A stretch of DNA of 64,000 bases from Pirellulales bacterium. GTDB taxonomy: Bacteria; Planctomycetota; Planctomycetia; Pirellulales; Lacipirellulaceae. Of this stretch, positions 8,267-16,620 are shown piece by piece. The notes under the pieces were generated by a model. The model did no database searches and had not been told where the DNA came from. It saw only the letters and a program-made list of their open reading frames with translations. The translations under genes were made by a program, and so were the position numbers. The first letter of the stretch is position 1. Each line of letters begins with the position of its first letter. Where the stretch lies: the NCBI GenBank assembly GCA_028279215.1, contig JANQOF010000064.1, positions 1 to 64,000 on the forward strand, given 5' to 3'.

Positions 8267-8863
8267 GTGACCAGCAAAACCAAGTTTTCCATATCCCAGG
8301 CGCATCGCATCGCCGACAAGTCGCGGACAACAATCGCGGCGCACCTCAAGTCGGGCAAGCTGGCGTATGAACTAGACGGGCAGGGGAACAAGCTGATCGA
8401 TGCGACGGAGTTGATTCGCGTCTACGGCGATGACTGCGACTTCGAGCGGGCCAGTCCATCCACCAAACCCACCCGAAAGGGCGGACAGGCGAGCAGCAGC
8501 GAAGTCCGAACGGTGGTCGATCAACAGCTGCACACCGCGGAGCAACAACTGGCCACCGAACAGGACGAACGACGACGGGAGCGTGAGCACCTGCAAGCGC
8601 GGATCGACCACCTTGAAGCCGCCTTGCAACGAGCGCAGGAGGGGCACAACCGCGCCACGCTGTTGCTGGAGAGCCGCGGCGACGCTTCCGGTGATTGGCA
8701 GCGCACACTGGACGCGCTCGCGGAGCGGGTAAGCGAACAGGAGACCCGTTTCCAAGCGGAACTCGATGCTTCGACGCGGCGATTGCGACAGTACCGACAA
8801 GCGCTGAAGATGGAGCGCTCAAGACCTTGGTGGAAGCGAGTATTCGGAATCCGGCGCGCGTGA
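8267..8863 (+). CDS. KfrA-like plasmid protein (HTH plus coiled coil)
   Basis: 198 residues from GTG 8267; a TTG at 8201 would add 22. The N-terminus (FSISQAHRIADKSRTTIAAHLKSGKL, then DATELIRVYGDD) is a MerR/HTH_17-like DNA-binding domain as in plasmid KfrA-type proteins. Residues about 80-185 form a long glutamine, glutamate and arginine-rich coiled coil (EQQLATEQDERRRER and onward), ending in a basic, aromatic tail (RPWWKRVFGIRRA). KfrA proteins bind operator repeats and build filaments linked to plasmid maintenance. The TGATCA array directly upstream fits self-regulation. It converges with the mobilisation operon. Confidence 0.75.
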   Translation: MTSKTKFSISQAHRIADKSRTTIAAHLKSGKLAYELDGQGNKLIDATELIRVYGDDCDFERASPSTKPTRKGGQASSSEVRTVVDQQLHTAEQQLATEQDERRREREHLQARIDHLEAALQRAQEGHNRATLLLESRGDASGDWQRTLDALAERVSEQETRFQAELDASTRRLRQYRQALKMERSRPWWKRVFGIRRA

Positions 8864-8948
8864 GCGCAAGTGATATTGACCAGCCCTGAGAGGGCTCTCG
8901 TACGCCGGCAAACCAGCTGCAGTTCGAAACCGAGTAAGAATGGCGGAT

Positions 8949-9182
8949 TCAATGCTCCATCTCGTGGTCTTGGTCCCGAAAGCGCCCGCGACGAGACTCT
9001 GCCGCTTTCTCCGCAATGGCGGCCGCCTTTCGCGCCCGAGTGCGATAAAAGGCCCGAATGGCGATACCGACCTCACTGATGTCGACGTCGATCACTTCAC
9101 TCAATTCGCCCAGCATGGCTGCCTTGGCCTGAGCCAGGCGCGCCCGACGCTGTTCGGTGTCTTCGTTTGCATACGATGCCAT
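8949..9182 (-). CDS. Small protein downstream of the relaxase
   Basis: 77 residues, ATG at 9182 with a TAGGAG ribosome site. The sequence is helical and charged, with EQRRARLAQAKAAMLGELSEVIDVDISE then AFYRTRARKAAAIAEKAAES. It follows the relaxase by about 40 bases on the same strand, so it is probably the last gene of the mob operon. No family is recognised. Accessory DNA-processing or an orphan antitoxin-like role is possible, with no direct evidence. Confidence 0.65.
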   Translation of the reverse strand: MASYANEDTEQRRARLAQAKAAMLGELSEVIDVDISEVGIAIRAFYRTRARKAAAIAEKAAESRRGRFRDQDHEMEH

Positions 9183-9224
9183 TGGATTGCTCCTAGCGGT
9201 GGGGTAGGGGTGCGTTTTAGGAGT

Positions 9225-10688
9225 TTAACGGTCTCGGTCGTCGTCTCGTTCGCGATCGAGGGTGCGATCCAAACGCGACCTCTGTAGGTCGCGCCAGGAA
9301 TCGATCTGACGTGCAGCTTGTTCCACGCCTCGTTTCGGCAAGATTTCAGAAGTACGAGTCGTCGGCGGTGGAGTGGGGGACTTGCGCGGTTTCTCGGCCG
9401 GCCGCTCGTGTTCGGGCTCTAGCTGACGCAGTTCACGCAGTTGCTCACGCAGCCGGCGGGATTTCTCATGCCACTGGGCGCGGAGACGGGCGTTGTCCAT
9501 TGCTTTACGCAGGACCAAATCGTTACGCTCTGTTGCGAAACGTTGGCGATTGCCAGTCTGAGCCCGCTGGCGGGCCAGTTGAACCTTGTCACGTAGCGCT
9601 GCCTCATCGTGTCGCTGTTCTCGCAGCAATGCCTGCTGGGCGAGTTGTTGCTCACTCTTTAGTGTTTCGCGTCGAGCGCCCGCATCTGCCAGCACCTGAA
9701 ACGCCTGGCTGAGCGTTGCGGCCTTGCCGTCTGGTTGTTCTGAGCCGCGACCCACCAGACTGCGAAAGTCTATCGCGCCGAACATATTACGAACGCGACC
9801 CAGGAGTCGTTCCTCTCGCTGCTCAAACTGTCGCTGTTGAGCCTCGTGCTCGTGGTAAAGTTCGGCCCATTGGGGGCGATAGTCGTCCCGCAGCTTGGAA
9901 AGCCGGCGCATGAACACGGTCTTGGCAGCCGCGTCGATTCTGGACGTTCGTTCACGATGGCCAGCTTCAAGCTTCTGCCAGGCAGTTTTTTGCCTGTCCG
10001 CAAGGCGGCGCTCGGAGGCCTTAAGCTGGGCTGCTTCAGCGCGGTGTTGCGCAATCAGCGCTTCACGGCGATCGTTGTCGTTGACTGCTTGGGTTGCCTC
10101 ATGCACCTGACGGGGCAGATCGCCCTCACCACGGGTAAACTCGCCCCGGTCGCGAGCCGCGTTGTTGATGACGCGCTCGGCGCAATAGATCTTGCCACGT
10201 TCTTCTTCGTACTTCTGCGCCCAGCGAGATGCTTTGAGCCGCTCGAAGCTGGAGGAGAGGATACGTCCATCACGGGGATGGACGCGGTTGACCACCACGT
10301 GCACGTGGGGCTGTGGCTCATCGTTGTGGGCGACGATCAAACACTGATGTTCTTGCGCTTCCATGACATGTAGCATCGTCTTGGTCGCCCGTAGCATTTC
10401 GGCCCGGTCAAGCTTGTCCGACTCTTCAGGGTGCCAGCTAAGCGTGAAGTGGAGAACATGGTCTTTGCTCTTGCGACCGGTATTCGGAATACCTGCCTGC
10501 TGCTTCAAGCGATCCTGGTCCATCGACGTGGCCGCCATGACCCGCCACGCTGCGTCAGGATTGTGGGTGGCCAGGTTACGCGTGGCTGTCCAAGCGACCC
10601 GCTCCTTGGTTTCCGCATCAGGATCGTGCAGCACGTAGTGCGCGGTAACGCGGAAGCTGCGGCCTTTGGCGTGGATCTTAGGCACCAT
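9225..10688 (-). CDS. Mobilisation relaxase (MOBP/VirD2-like)
   Basis: 487 residues from ATG 10688; a TTG at 10721 would add 11. The HUH motif HVHVVVNR (residues about 128-135) supplies the metal-binding histidines, and Tyr 18 in AHYVLHD is a candidate nicking tyrosine. The relaxase domain spans roughly 1-220; the rest is an arginine- and glutamine-rich coiled coil ending in a proline-rich basic tail. It would nick oriT, become linked to the 5' end and lead the strand through a type IV channel. The start overlaps the end of the MobC-like gene by 11 bases, so the two are translationally coupled. Confidence 0.88.
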   Translation of the reverse strand: MVPKIHAKGRSFRVTAHYVLHDPDAETKERVAWTATRNLATHNPDAAWRVMAATSMDQDRLKQQAGIPNTGRKSKDHVLHFTLSWHPEESDKLDRAEMLRATKTMLHVMEAQEHQCLIVAHNDEPQPHVHVVVNRVHPRDGRILSSSFERLKASRWAQKYEEERGKIYCAERVINNAARDRGEFTRGEGDLPRQVHEATQAVNDNDRREALIAQHRAEAAQLKASERRLADRQKTAWQKLEAGHRERTSRIDAAAKTVFMRRLSKLRDDYRPQWAELYHEHEAQQRQFEQREERLLGRVRNMFGAIDFRSLVGRGSEQPDGKAATLSQAFQVLADAGARRETLKSEQQLAQQALLREQRHDEAALRDKVQLARQRAQTGNRQRFATERNDLVLRKAMDNARLRAQWHEKSRRLREQLRELRQLEPEHERPAEKPRKSPTPPPTTRTSEILPKRGVEQAARQIDSWRDLQRSRLDRTLDRERDDDRDR

Positions 10689-11061
10689 CTTTGAATAGTT
10701 CCTGTTCAAGCGCTTGTTCAATAGTCTTGGCTAACGCTTTGATTTCACTCGGTAAGACTTCCCAGCCATACGGGATCCGGCGATCGGTATGGCAATAGAG
10801 TGCTACCTGGTTGGTGAGGTTACCAAGCTTTTGAACTTGGGTGCCTAAGCGGTTGAGTTCGCTGACCAAAGCGGGGTTGGAGCGGGCGGCCGAAGCTCTC
10901 GACCGCACGACGTAGCCAAGAGCGCGCCGCCGCAGATAGGCCGCTTCGCTCAGCCCCGCGTTGGTGGCTTGCTCTTGCACATGGACTTTCTCGGCCAGCG
11001 TGAGGTCGGTGCGCACCGAAGTCGAGCGACGCTCATGGGGTTGTTTTCGGGGGCGACCCAT
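10678..11061 (-). CDS. MobC-like relaxosome accessory protein
   Basis: 127 residues. ATG 11061 is chosen because AAGGAG lies 8 bases upstream; an upstream frame start at 11088 has none. The N-terminus is basic (MGRPRKQPHERRST), followed by a ribbon-helix-helix-like segment (TSVRTDLTLAEKVHVQEQATNAGLS) and the Bacterial mobilisation (MobC) pattern LVSELNRLGTQVQKLGNLTNQVALY. MobC proteins open DNA at oriT and assist the relaxase. It is the first gene of the mob operon and is preceded by the hairpin cluster at 11129-11278. Confidence 0.85.
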   Translation of the reverse strand: MGRPRKQPHERRSTSVRTDLTLAEKVHVQEQATNAGLSEAAYLRRRALGYVVRSRASAARSNPALVSELNRLGTQVQKLGNLTNQVALYCHTDRRIPYGWEVLPSEIKALAKTIEQALEQELFKDGA

Positions 11062-11128
11062 TGGTTGGCTCCTTGTTGGCGGCTTCAATAACGGGGACGC
11101 AGTGACGAAGCCGCCTTGTCCGAGTCGT

Positions 11129-11278
11129 TCGCCCCGTAGTGGGCGATAGCGACTTGGGCAACCAGGGATCGCATCGAAGGACGGTTCCTTCGCGGCAATC
11201 CAACGGCCGTCTGTTGGTCGTAGGTCGAAGGGCGGCGAAACGCCCTTACTCAGGAACCGCCACAGAGCGGTTCATGAG
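11129..11278. other. Cluster of four perfect hairpins, candidate oriT
   Basis: Four inverted repeats lie within 150 bases: TCGCCC/GGGCGA (11129-11146), CGAAGGA/TCCTTCG (11175-11192), AAGGGCG/CGCCCTT (11228-11247) and GAACCGC/GCGGTTC (11254-11273), the last extended by CTCA/TGAG with one mismatch to 11249-11278. The position just upstream of mobC and the relaxase gene is where oriT normally lies. No established nick consensus was recognised, so the nick site is unknown. Confidence 0.55.
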
Positions 11279-12063
11279 CCGTCGGTGCGCCTAGGGTAGG
11301 GACCCCGCGCCGACGGGTGATCCAACGTGGCAACGTTGGCCAGATGCTCCAAGAAACGGCCTTTGGTCGTTTCGCAGGAGAGGTTTTTCGGCACGAAAAA
11401 CACATCTGGCACCTCCGTTGTCTCTGGATTGATTGCACTCAGCCGGCCAATAGTCAACTGAGAAAAGACTCGACGTCATCTACGATGCAATGCCTCCCAT
11501 GAACCTGCGAGTGCCACTGCGGGTCATCGAGTGACCGAGGGTGCCACACGCTGCCATACGATCGCATGAGCGCGATGGAAAACAAGTTGGCACCGTTGCT
11601 GCGGTTCACTGGACAGGTCCGCGTCGCACCTAGCGACTTGATGGCGGGCCTTACTTGCCGCAGGGTGGCGTAGAAGGTCGCTCGGGCGACCTACCGCCAC
11701 GGGCGGCGCCACGTTGTCGCGCACAAGCGACGGTCATGACTTGCCGCTGTGACGCCCCTCCGATAATCAGCGTAGACAGATTCCCGAGCATAGAGAAGGG
11801 TTCCTTGGAGATGGTTGCGGTTTGTCCACAGCGGCGCGCTATATCCAAGAGTTGCTCGCACGGCGACGTTCCCTACTTGGAACGACGGGGCAGGTCGGGC
11901 CCCAAAGTAGATTGAGTGACCTACCGGCATTGAGTGGAGCAGGGATCCGACCTGCCCGTCGCCGCGCCGGCCGTCAGGCCAGCGGCCCGTGCGAGCCGCG
12001 CGGGATGGGCATGAGGTTTAAACGTCAAGGCCCTACAAAAAGCAGGGACATTCGAGAAAAAGC
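11279..12063. other. Gene-free region with further hairpins
   Basis: About 785 bases without a credible ORF. It contains a two-part stem-loop at 11665-11700 (outer GTGGCG/CGCCAC, inner AGGTCGC/GCGACCT around TCGG) and a smaller hairpin at 11716-11731 (GTCGC/GCGAC). It may continue the transfer origin or hold an unrecognised structured RNA. Confidence 0.4.
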
Positions 12064-12093
12064 TTGACTCTGTACGGATTATCGCCGTACACT
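12064..12093 (+). promoter_or_regulatory. TacAT promoter with palindromic operator
   Basis: A promoter-like pair TTGACT (12064-12069) and TACACT (12088-12093) with 18-base spacing precedes the toxin-antitoxin genes. The spacer and -10 are covered by a perfect palindrome with arms TGTACGG and CCGTACA and a 7-base centre (12071-12091). Antitoxins of the TacA ribbon-helix-helix family repress their own promoters through short palindromes, so this is the expected operator. Confidence 0.7.
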
Positions 12094-12115
12094 GGTGTTA
12101 GGAGGTAAGTCGACC

Positions 12116-12403
12116 ATGGAACATGTCGAAGACATCAAGAATGCCCGCTTTGAGGCCCGCATCGCAGAGCCTGTGTTAGAGCTGCTGCGACAGGCGGCGA
12201 CGCTGCAGGGACGGAGTCTCTCGGACTTCGTAGTCAGCTCGGCGCGAGAAGCGGCCGAAGAGGCGATTGCGCGGCAAGAGGTCATTCAGCTGTCGCTCGC
12301 CGATCAGCAGCGGTTTGCGGCGGGGCTTACGAAGCCCAAGGCCGTGGCGAAGCCACTCAAAGAAGCGGCCAAGCGGCATCGCAATCTGGTTGAGCCATCG
12401 TGA
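12116..12403 (+). CDS. tacA: TacA-like antitoxin (DUF1778, ribbon-helix-helix)
   Basis: 95 residues from ATG 12116, chosen for the GGAGG ribosome site at 12101-12105; an upstream GTG at 12095 is less likely. The N-terminal strand and helices (ARFEARIAEPVLELLRQAATLQGRSLSDFVVSSAREAAEEAI) match the DUF1778/TacA ribbon-helix-helix family, and the C-terminus (LSLADQQRFAAGL) is the usual toxin-neutralising segment. Antitoxin binds the toxin's active site and represses the operon from the palindrome at 12071-12091. The gene overlaps the toxin by four bases (GTGA). Confidence 0.9.
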   Translation: MEHVEDIKNARFEARIAEPVLELLRQAATLQGRSLSDFVVSSAREAAEEAIARQEVIQLSLADQQRFAAGLTKPKAVAKPLKEAAKRHRNLVEPS

Positions 12404-12903
12404 CTGCTCCGTACCGGATCGAGCGGTTAGCCAAACAGAATCGAAAAACGTTCGACTGCGGCGTCGATCGGCTCAATCGCTATCTCAAGCAGCAGGCCAG
12501 TCAGGATGAGCGCCGCAATGTGGCAGCGTGTTATCTGCTGATTGAGCAAGCGACCGATCGTGTAGCCGGGTTCTATACGCTGTCGGCTGGTAGTGTATTG
12601 CTGGCAGACTTACCACCGGAGAAAGCCAAGAAGCTCCCACGGTATCCCACGGTGCCTGTGGGGCGGATCGGACGTCTGGCTGTCGACGAGGACTTCAAAG
12701 GGCAGAAGCTGGGCGGTGTGCTATTGGTAGACGCCATCAGTCGCTCATCAAACAGCGAACTCGGCATCTATGCCATGGTGGTCGACGCCAAGGATGAAGA
12801 TGCGGTCCGCTTCTATGAACACCACGGGTTTATAGCCTTTGGGTCGGCGCCGCAGGTGTTGTTCTTGCCGCTTTCCGAAGCGGTTAAGCGACTCTTGCCC
12901 TAA
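12400..12903 (+). CDS. tacT: TacT-like GNAT acetyltransferase toxin
   Basis: 167 residues, GTG start overlapping the antitoxin stop. The GNAT fold is visible with VGRIGRLAVDEDFKGQKLGGVLL as the acetyl-CoA-binding segment and AVRFYEHHGFIAF carrying the conserved tyrosine. TacT-family toxins acetylate the amino group of aminoacyl-tRNAs, blocking translation. The length is standard and the coupled antitoxin is intact, so the pair is probably functional and would stabilise the island by post-segregational killing. Confidence 0.92.
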   Translation: MTAPYRIERLAKQNRKTFDCGVDRLNRYLKQQASQDERRNVAACYLLIEQATDRVAGFYTLSAGSVLLADLPPEKAKKLPRYPTVPVGRIGRLAVDEDFKGQKLGGVLLVDAISRSSNSELGIYAMVVDAKDEDAVRFYEHHGFIAFGSAPQVLFLPLSEAVKRLLP

Positions 12904-13100
12904 GCGGTTACTAGCGAATGTCGTTGCGGGTTGGCACGCTCGTGGCAAACGCTGCGCCAAACACCTGCTAATACTCAAGAGCACGAGCGCGAAAGATAAC
13001 CGGGCCCCGAAGCGCTCGGTAAAATGGTCGCTCAGTGCTCGCTTGGCAGATAGGGCGTCAAATGGGTATGGGGAGGAGTAGGGCGGCAGACAGGCGAACG

Positions 13101-13128
13101 AAAAAAGGCCGAGGCGAGTGAACTCGCC
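13101..13128 (-). terminator. Intrinsic terminator after the methyltransferase operon
   Basis: On the minus strand a GGCGAG/CTCGCC hairpin with a 4-base loop (13113-13128) is followed a few bases later by six T (13106-13101). It lies about 30 bases beyond the methyltransferase stop at 13159, so it probably ends that operon and separates it from the convergent TacAT pair. Confidence 0.65.
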
Positions 13129-13158
13129 CCAGCTAGTGGGTAGTTGGTAGTTGATGCC

Positions 13159-13845
13159 CTATCGTGTAGTGCGTTCGAAAACGAGGCACTGGTCGTGCAG
13201 GCCGGGAATGAAGCTAGACCGGTAGGTCTTGGTCGACGAGGTGTTGCCATATTGCAGCCGAATAATCTCGGTGCAGGCAAGCCATAGACCTTCCCGGCGG
13301 GCCCGTTCGACCAGCAGATGCGGCAGTGGCATGTAACGGCCATGGTGACTATAGCCGCCAATCAGCACAGCAATCTTGCCATGACGGTTGAGCACCGAGC
13401 GGCAATTTCGGAGCACCAGTTGCATCCGGTCGAGGAACGCATCGAGCGTTGGTGCGTTCGACAGACACTTTGGATCGTCGTTGTAAACGATCTGGCGATA
13501 GTAAGGCGGGTGAAGCCATACGAAGTCCACTGGTGGTAGTGCCTCGTAGAGATGGGGGTCGGCCGCATCCTGTCCATAGCGAACGTCCATCGATGTACAT
13601 GGCACACCCAATTCGCGACAGACGTCACGGCACGTACCACTACCTGTCATCGGGTCGAGCACGCGGCGGGCGCGGAAGTAGGTAATGAGGTCTTTGATCA
13701 AATACCCACCGCAGTTGCCGCGATACTTGGCAGACCCGTAGGGACCGCGGCGCCGTGCAGCATGGATGCTGGTCAGCCCTGACACAGGATTGCCGTTGAC
13801 CGGCGCAGCCGGCAGCTCAATGAGTTGAGGAAATGGACGTTTCAT
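13159..13845 (-). CDS. Orphan DNA methyltransferase
   Basis: 228 residues with AGGAGG ribosome site. Motif I is VLDPMTGSGTC (about residues 62-72), and motif IV reads HPPYY rather than DPPY, typical of amino-methyltransferases acting on adenine or cytosine N4; the D-to-H change is notable. The N-terminal segment GPYGSAKYRGNCGG resembles the approach to motif X in compact island-borne methyltransferases. No restriction gene is nearby. It may protect the island against host restriction or mark its DNA. The start overlaps the preceding gene by four bases (ATGA), so expression is coupled. Confidence 0.82.
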   Translation of the reverse strand: MKRPFPQLIELPAAPVNGNPVSGLTSIHAARRRGPYGSAKYRGNCGGYLIKDLITYFRARRVLDPMTGSGTCRDVCRELGVPCTSMDVRYGQDAADPHLYEALPPVDFVWLHPPYYRQIVYNDDPKCLSNAPTLDAFLDRMQLVLRNCRSVLNRHGKIAVLIGGYSHHGRYMPLPHLLVERARREGLWLACTEIIRLQYGNTSSTKTYRSSFIPGLHDQCLVFERTTR

Positions 13846-14147
13846 GATCCGCCTCCTTTCGCCTGCGATGGACTTTGCTCAACGACTGAACTCTCGACGA
13901 ACGCGATGTGTTGCTCCGCCTCACTTGCAAACTCGCCGAGTATGCGATACAGGTCGTTGTGGGTCACAGCGCGAGCGACAGCTCGCAACTCCGCCGCATG
14001 TTCGGTGAGTCCTGAGTAGGCTTCGAAGTCCAGCACTTCGCAATGTGCGTCAGCCAGCCGGTCCATTTCACCGGCGAGCCGCCGCAGGCGGGAGGCCAGG
14101 GCATCACGCTCCCGGCCAACCCGCGGCTGGTTAAAAAGGGGGCTCAC
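13842..14147 (-). CDS. Hypothetical protein in methyltransferase operon
   Basis: 101 residues from GTG 14147, which overlaps the stop of the upstream gene (GTGA). Predominantly helical: RERDALASRLRRLAGEMDRLADAHCEV, then AAELRAVARAVTHNDLYRILGEFASEAEQH. No family is recognised. The tight overlaps on both sides with the small protein (14144-14413) and the methyltransferase (13159-13845) argue for a functional link to them. A longer frame to 14273 exists but overlaps the upstream gene and is proline/arginine-rich, so it is not used. Confidence 0.7.
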   Translation of the reverse strand: MSPLFNQPRVGRERDALASRLRRLAGEMDRLADAHCEVLDFEAYSGLTEHAAELRAVARAVTHNDLYRILGEFASEAEQHIAFVESSVVEQSPSQAKGGGS

Positions 14148-14413
14148 TTGGCCCCCGCGGTGTCGCCGGACTTCAGTTCGGCTTTGAGTTGCAGCTGGCG
14201 GTTGTACGCCTTGACTAGTAGGTTCGCGGCGCGGAGTAGTTCTCCGTTCGACAGGTACTTCGTATCGTGCCACTGGCCCTGTTGGTCGGTGTAGCTTCGC
14301 GATAGCTCGGCGGAGTAACGAATGCCCTTGTCGGTCTCGTTAGCCCAGATATTGACCTTGATTGCACCATCGCGAAAGACTGCAGCAGGTTTGTTGGGGT
14401 TGGTTGTCGTCAT
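14144..14413 (-). CDS. Small plasmid-type protein, paralogue of 1500-1787
   Basis: 89 residues. ATG 14413 has AGGAG 7 bases upstream; the frame continues to 14449 without a ribosome site. The core (FRDGAIKVNIWANETDKG, RSYTDQQGQWHDTKYLSNGELLRAANLLVKAYN) parallels the protein at 1500-1787, so the island carries two diverged copies. Similar small proteins are common on mobile elements; a single-strand DNA-binding role is a guess from the strand-rich core. First gene of the three-gene overlapping operon. Confidence 0.75.
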   Translation of the reverse strand: MTTTNPNKPAAVFRDGAIKVNIWANETDKGIRYSAELSRSYTDQQGQWHDTKYLSNGELLRAANLLVKAYNRQLQLKAELKSGDTAGAK

Positions 14414-14945
14414 GTTTTTTCTCCTGTGGTTGAAAGTTAACGATGCCATTCAGGTTGCGACCGCATAGGGCGGCCGTGTCAACGCCCTGTCCGCCAGAGC
14501 GGATCGCCGAAGATGTCACGCCAGCGCAGCGCAGCGGGACTGTCTGCAGGCGAGCGTTTACCCGGCCGTTCGCGGGCGCGAGAATGCATCGATGATTAAC
14601 TTGGGACCCCAGGAGAGAAGACGGCAACCCGGCAAAACGGGAGTTGCGGGAAAACTGCGGGCACCTCCTTCAGGTCGTGCACCACGTGGCCGGGACCTAG
14701 AATCCCGCCGGTTTTTGCTGGAATTGGCCCTGAAGGCATTGGTGCGATAAACCCTGACCATGCATGCAGCGGCGCTACCGTAGACAGGATCGAGCATGCC
14801 GAATGCGGCCTTGGATGGTACACTGCGTTAGCCCCAAGAGACGCTTCAACGGATACTGGATGTCCTCATGCCGTAGCGATGGACAACGACCGGAGTACTT
14901 GAGTGCACAGTCTTAAGACTTGACAGGCATAAGAAGGTGAGGTTT
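14414..14945. other. Intergenic region
   Basis: About 530 bases between divergent genes. No ORF has a ribosome site or recognisable sequence. A 12-base perfect palindrome, AGTCTTAAGACT, sits near 14909-14920, a few dozen bases before the plus-strand gene at 14946, and could be an operator. The upstream strand must also hold the promoter of the methyltransferase operon. Confidence 0.4.
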
Positions 14946-15470
14946 ATGAATAGGCGCGCTGCGAATCGTGTTCAGTGGGATATCTGGTGCAATGCGGCAA
15001 GCTTTCCAATCGCCGCGTTGGGTATAGATGAACCGAAGAGACAAGAGTGTTTACTCTTGAGAACACTGGGCAAAGTGACTGAACAGAAACCGAAGAAAAA
15101 AGCGCGTGTGGTACCGAAGTCGGCTTATGAAGAATTCGTAGCAAATGCCAATGAGCTAATTGAGCAATGGAGTAATGGAACGATTGGATGGCACGAACTC
15201 AGATCCGCATACATAAGCTGTGTCGAGTCCGTAGACAAGTCAACACTCGCTGAGTACCGTTCGAATGACCAGAGCGTTGTTCAGGAAGCCTTCTTACTTC
15301 GCGAACGCTTTGAGCAAGCAAGCGAGCGATTGGCTTGGTACTTGTCGGTGGCCCGACGGCTTAGCCGTACTCGCATCGGGGGCGATGATGAGCGACTTGT
15401 CCGTGAGGCAGCGATCGTGGCAATGAAGCAAGCTCCCGAGAAGCCGTTCATCAATGCCATGCTCATGTAG
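14946..15470 (+). CDS. Hypothetical protein
   Basis: 174 residues from ATG 14946 with an AAGGTGAGG-like ribosome site; a GTG at 14937 would add three. The N-terminal 40 residues may fold separately, then a lysine-rich linker (TEQKPKKKARVVPKS) and a helical, charged C-terminal two thirds (AYEEFVANANELIEQWSNG, LLRERFEQASERLAWYLSVARRL). No family is recognised. The gene ends 8 bases inside the convergent gene at 15463-16539. AT-richer codon use than the backbone fits a horizontally acquired cargo gene. Confidence 0.6.
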   Translation: MNRRAANRVQWDIWCNAASFPIAALGIDEPKRQECLLLRTLGKVTEQKPKKKARVVPKSAYEEFVANANELIEQWSNGTIGWHELRSAYISCVESVDKSTLAEYRSNDQSVVQEAFLLRERFEQASERLAWYLSVARRLSRTRIGGDDERLVREAAIVAMKQAPEKPFINAMLM

Positions 15471-16539
15471 CATGCGTAAGCAAGGCATTGAAGTCGGATT
15501 GTTGATTCTGCAGAAGCGTATTTAGGTCCTCATCGACGAGTACTGCCTTTGGGAGCTTGACGAGTACGCAGTTCCAATAGCCGAGAGTTTTTTTCATATA
15601 GATCCTGCCTGGATCAAGGTCTTTGGGGCATGTGGGATGTTCATGCTTTGCGACCGCGGCTGGCAACTGTTTGCCGCGTTCAATATGCTCGAACCAAGCA
15701 TCCAAGGCACCTGGCTGTCCAGCGAAAGCTGCTACGTCGCGGTGTAATTTAAAGTCAAGCCCGATGAATGCGCGAAGCTGATCTTTGTTGTACAATCTTC
15801 GAAGCATGGCAACAAACGTCTCAAAATCGTCGGCGAACTCGACACGTTCACTTGGCGTCCGCTCTGTGACGCAAATGTTGATGAACCTACCATCGTTATA
15901 GCGGGGGTACGCAATAGCCTGATACGAATCACGAGATGGAATCTCGGGGCGTTGGGGCGGATGGCTTGGGTCAAATCGATTGTTTCGCATCACAGCAAGG
16001 AAGCCCGCAAATTTATGTTCGTTGTCGAGTAGCAACCGACGCAACGCGATCGGGCAGTTCCGACTTGACCGGACAAATACTTCCAAATCATCGGGCAGAG
16101 GATGATCCTCAAGATACTTTTCAAAGAAGAGCTGCGTTGGTTGGTAGAGAGGTGTTTCAATAATCCTCGGGTCGAGCACGTAGGGCATCAGGTGGGCGTC
16201 GAAGTCGTCCCGGCCAGAGTCGGGTGATCCAGAATTAACCACGACTCCACACGCGCGCAAGAGCGCGCGCGCATCTTTTTCTGGCAAGGCGGACTTGGAA
16301 TAGTGTCTGGCTCGGTATATTTTGTCGTAGTTCAGGGGTGGGATTGGGTCCTCGTGTTGATAAAGCTCTGCATAGGCCCTGTTGGCTGCTAGGACCAGGA
16401 ATCTTGGTTTTGAGCTGTAGATGTCGCGGAACGCAGCACTAACAACGTCGGACCGCGGTTGGACACATTTCTCGCGCCCCCATCGGTACGGTGGTGGATT
16501 CAGTCCAAGCAGTTGTGATTCCGTCTTGCGGTAAAACAT
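15463..16539 (-). CDS. Hypothetical protein, island cargo
   Basis: 358 residues with no clear ribosome site. Apparently soluble, without membrane segments or signal peptide. Aromatic and charged with PPPYRWGREKC near the N-terminus and DDDFDAHLMPYVLDPRII-like acidic stretches in the middle; the C-terminus contains IYMKKTLGYWNCVLVKLPKAV. I do not recognise the family. It is convergent with the preceding gene (tail overlap) and followed on the same strand by a 76-residue cysteine-rich gene upstream, which could be its operon partner. Confidence 0.6.
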   Translation of the reverse strand: MFYRKTESQLLGLNPPPYRWGREKCVQPRSDVVSAAFRDIYSSKPRFLVLAANRAYAELYQHEDPIPPLNYDKIYRARHYSKSALPEKDARALLRACGVVVNSGSPDSGRDDFDAHLMPYVLDPRIIETPLYQPTQLFFEKYLEDHPLPDDLEVFVRSSRNCPIALRRLLLDNEHKFAGFLAVMRNNRFDPSHPPQRPEIPSRDSYQAIAYPRYNDGRFINICVTERTPSERVEFADDFETFVAMLRRLYNKDQLRAFIGLDFKLHRDVAAFAGQPGALDAWFEHIERGKQLPAAVAKHEHPTCPKDLDPGRIYMKKTLGYWNCVLVKLPKAVLVDEDLNTLLQNQQSDFNALLTHAT

Positions 16540-16620
16540 CTAGTTTCCATCGGGATTGGCACCCCCCTTGAAAATGTAAGCGGACTTATTCCGTGTTGTC
16601 AAACGGTCGATGAGCCATCT

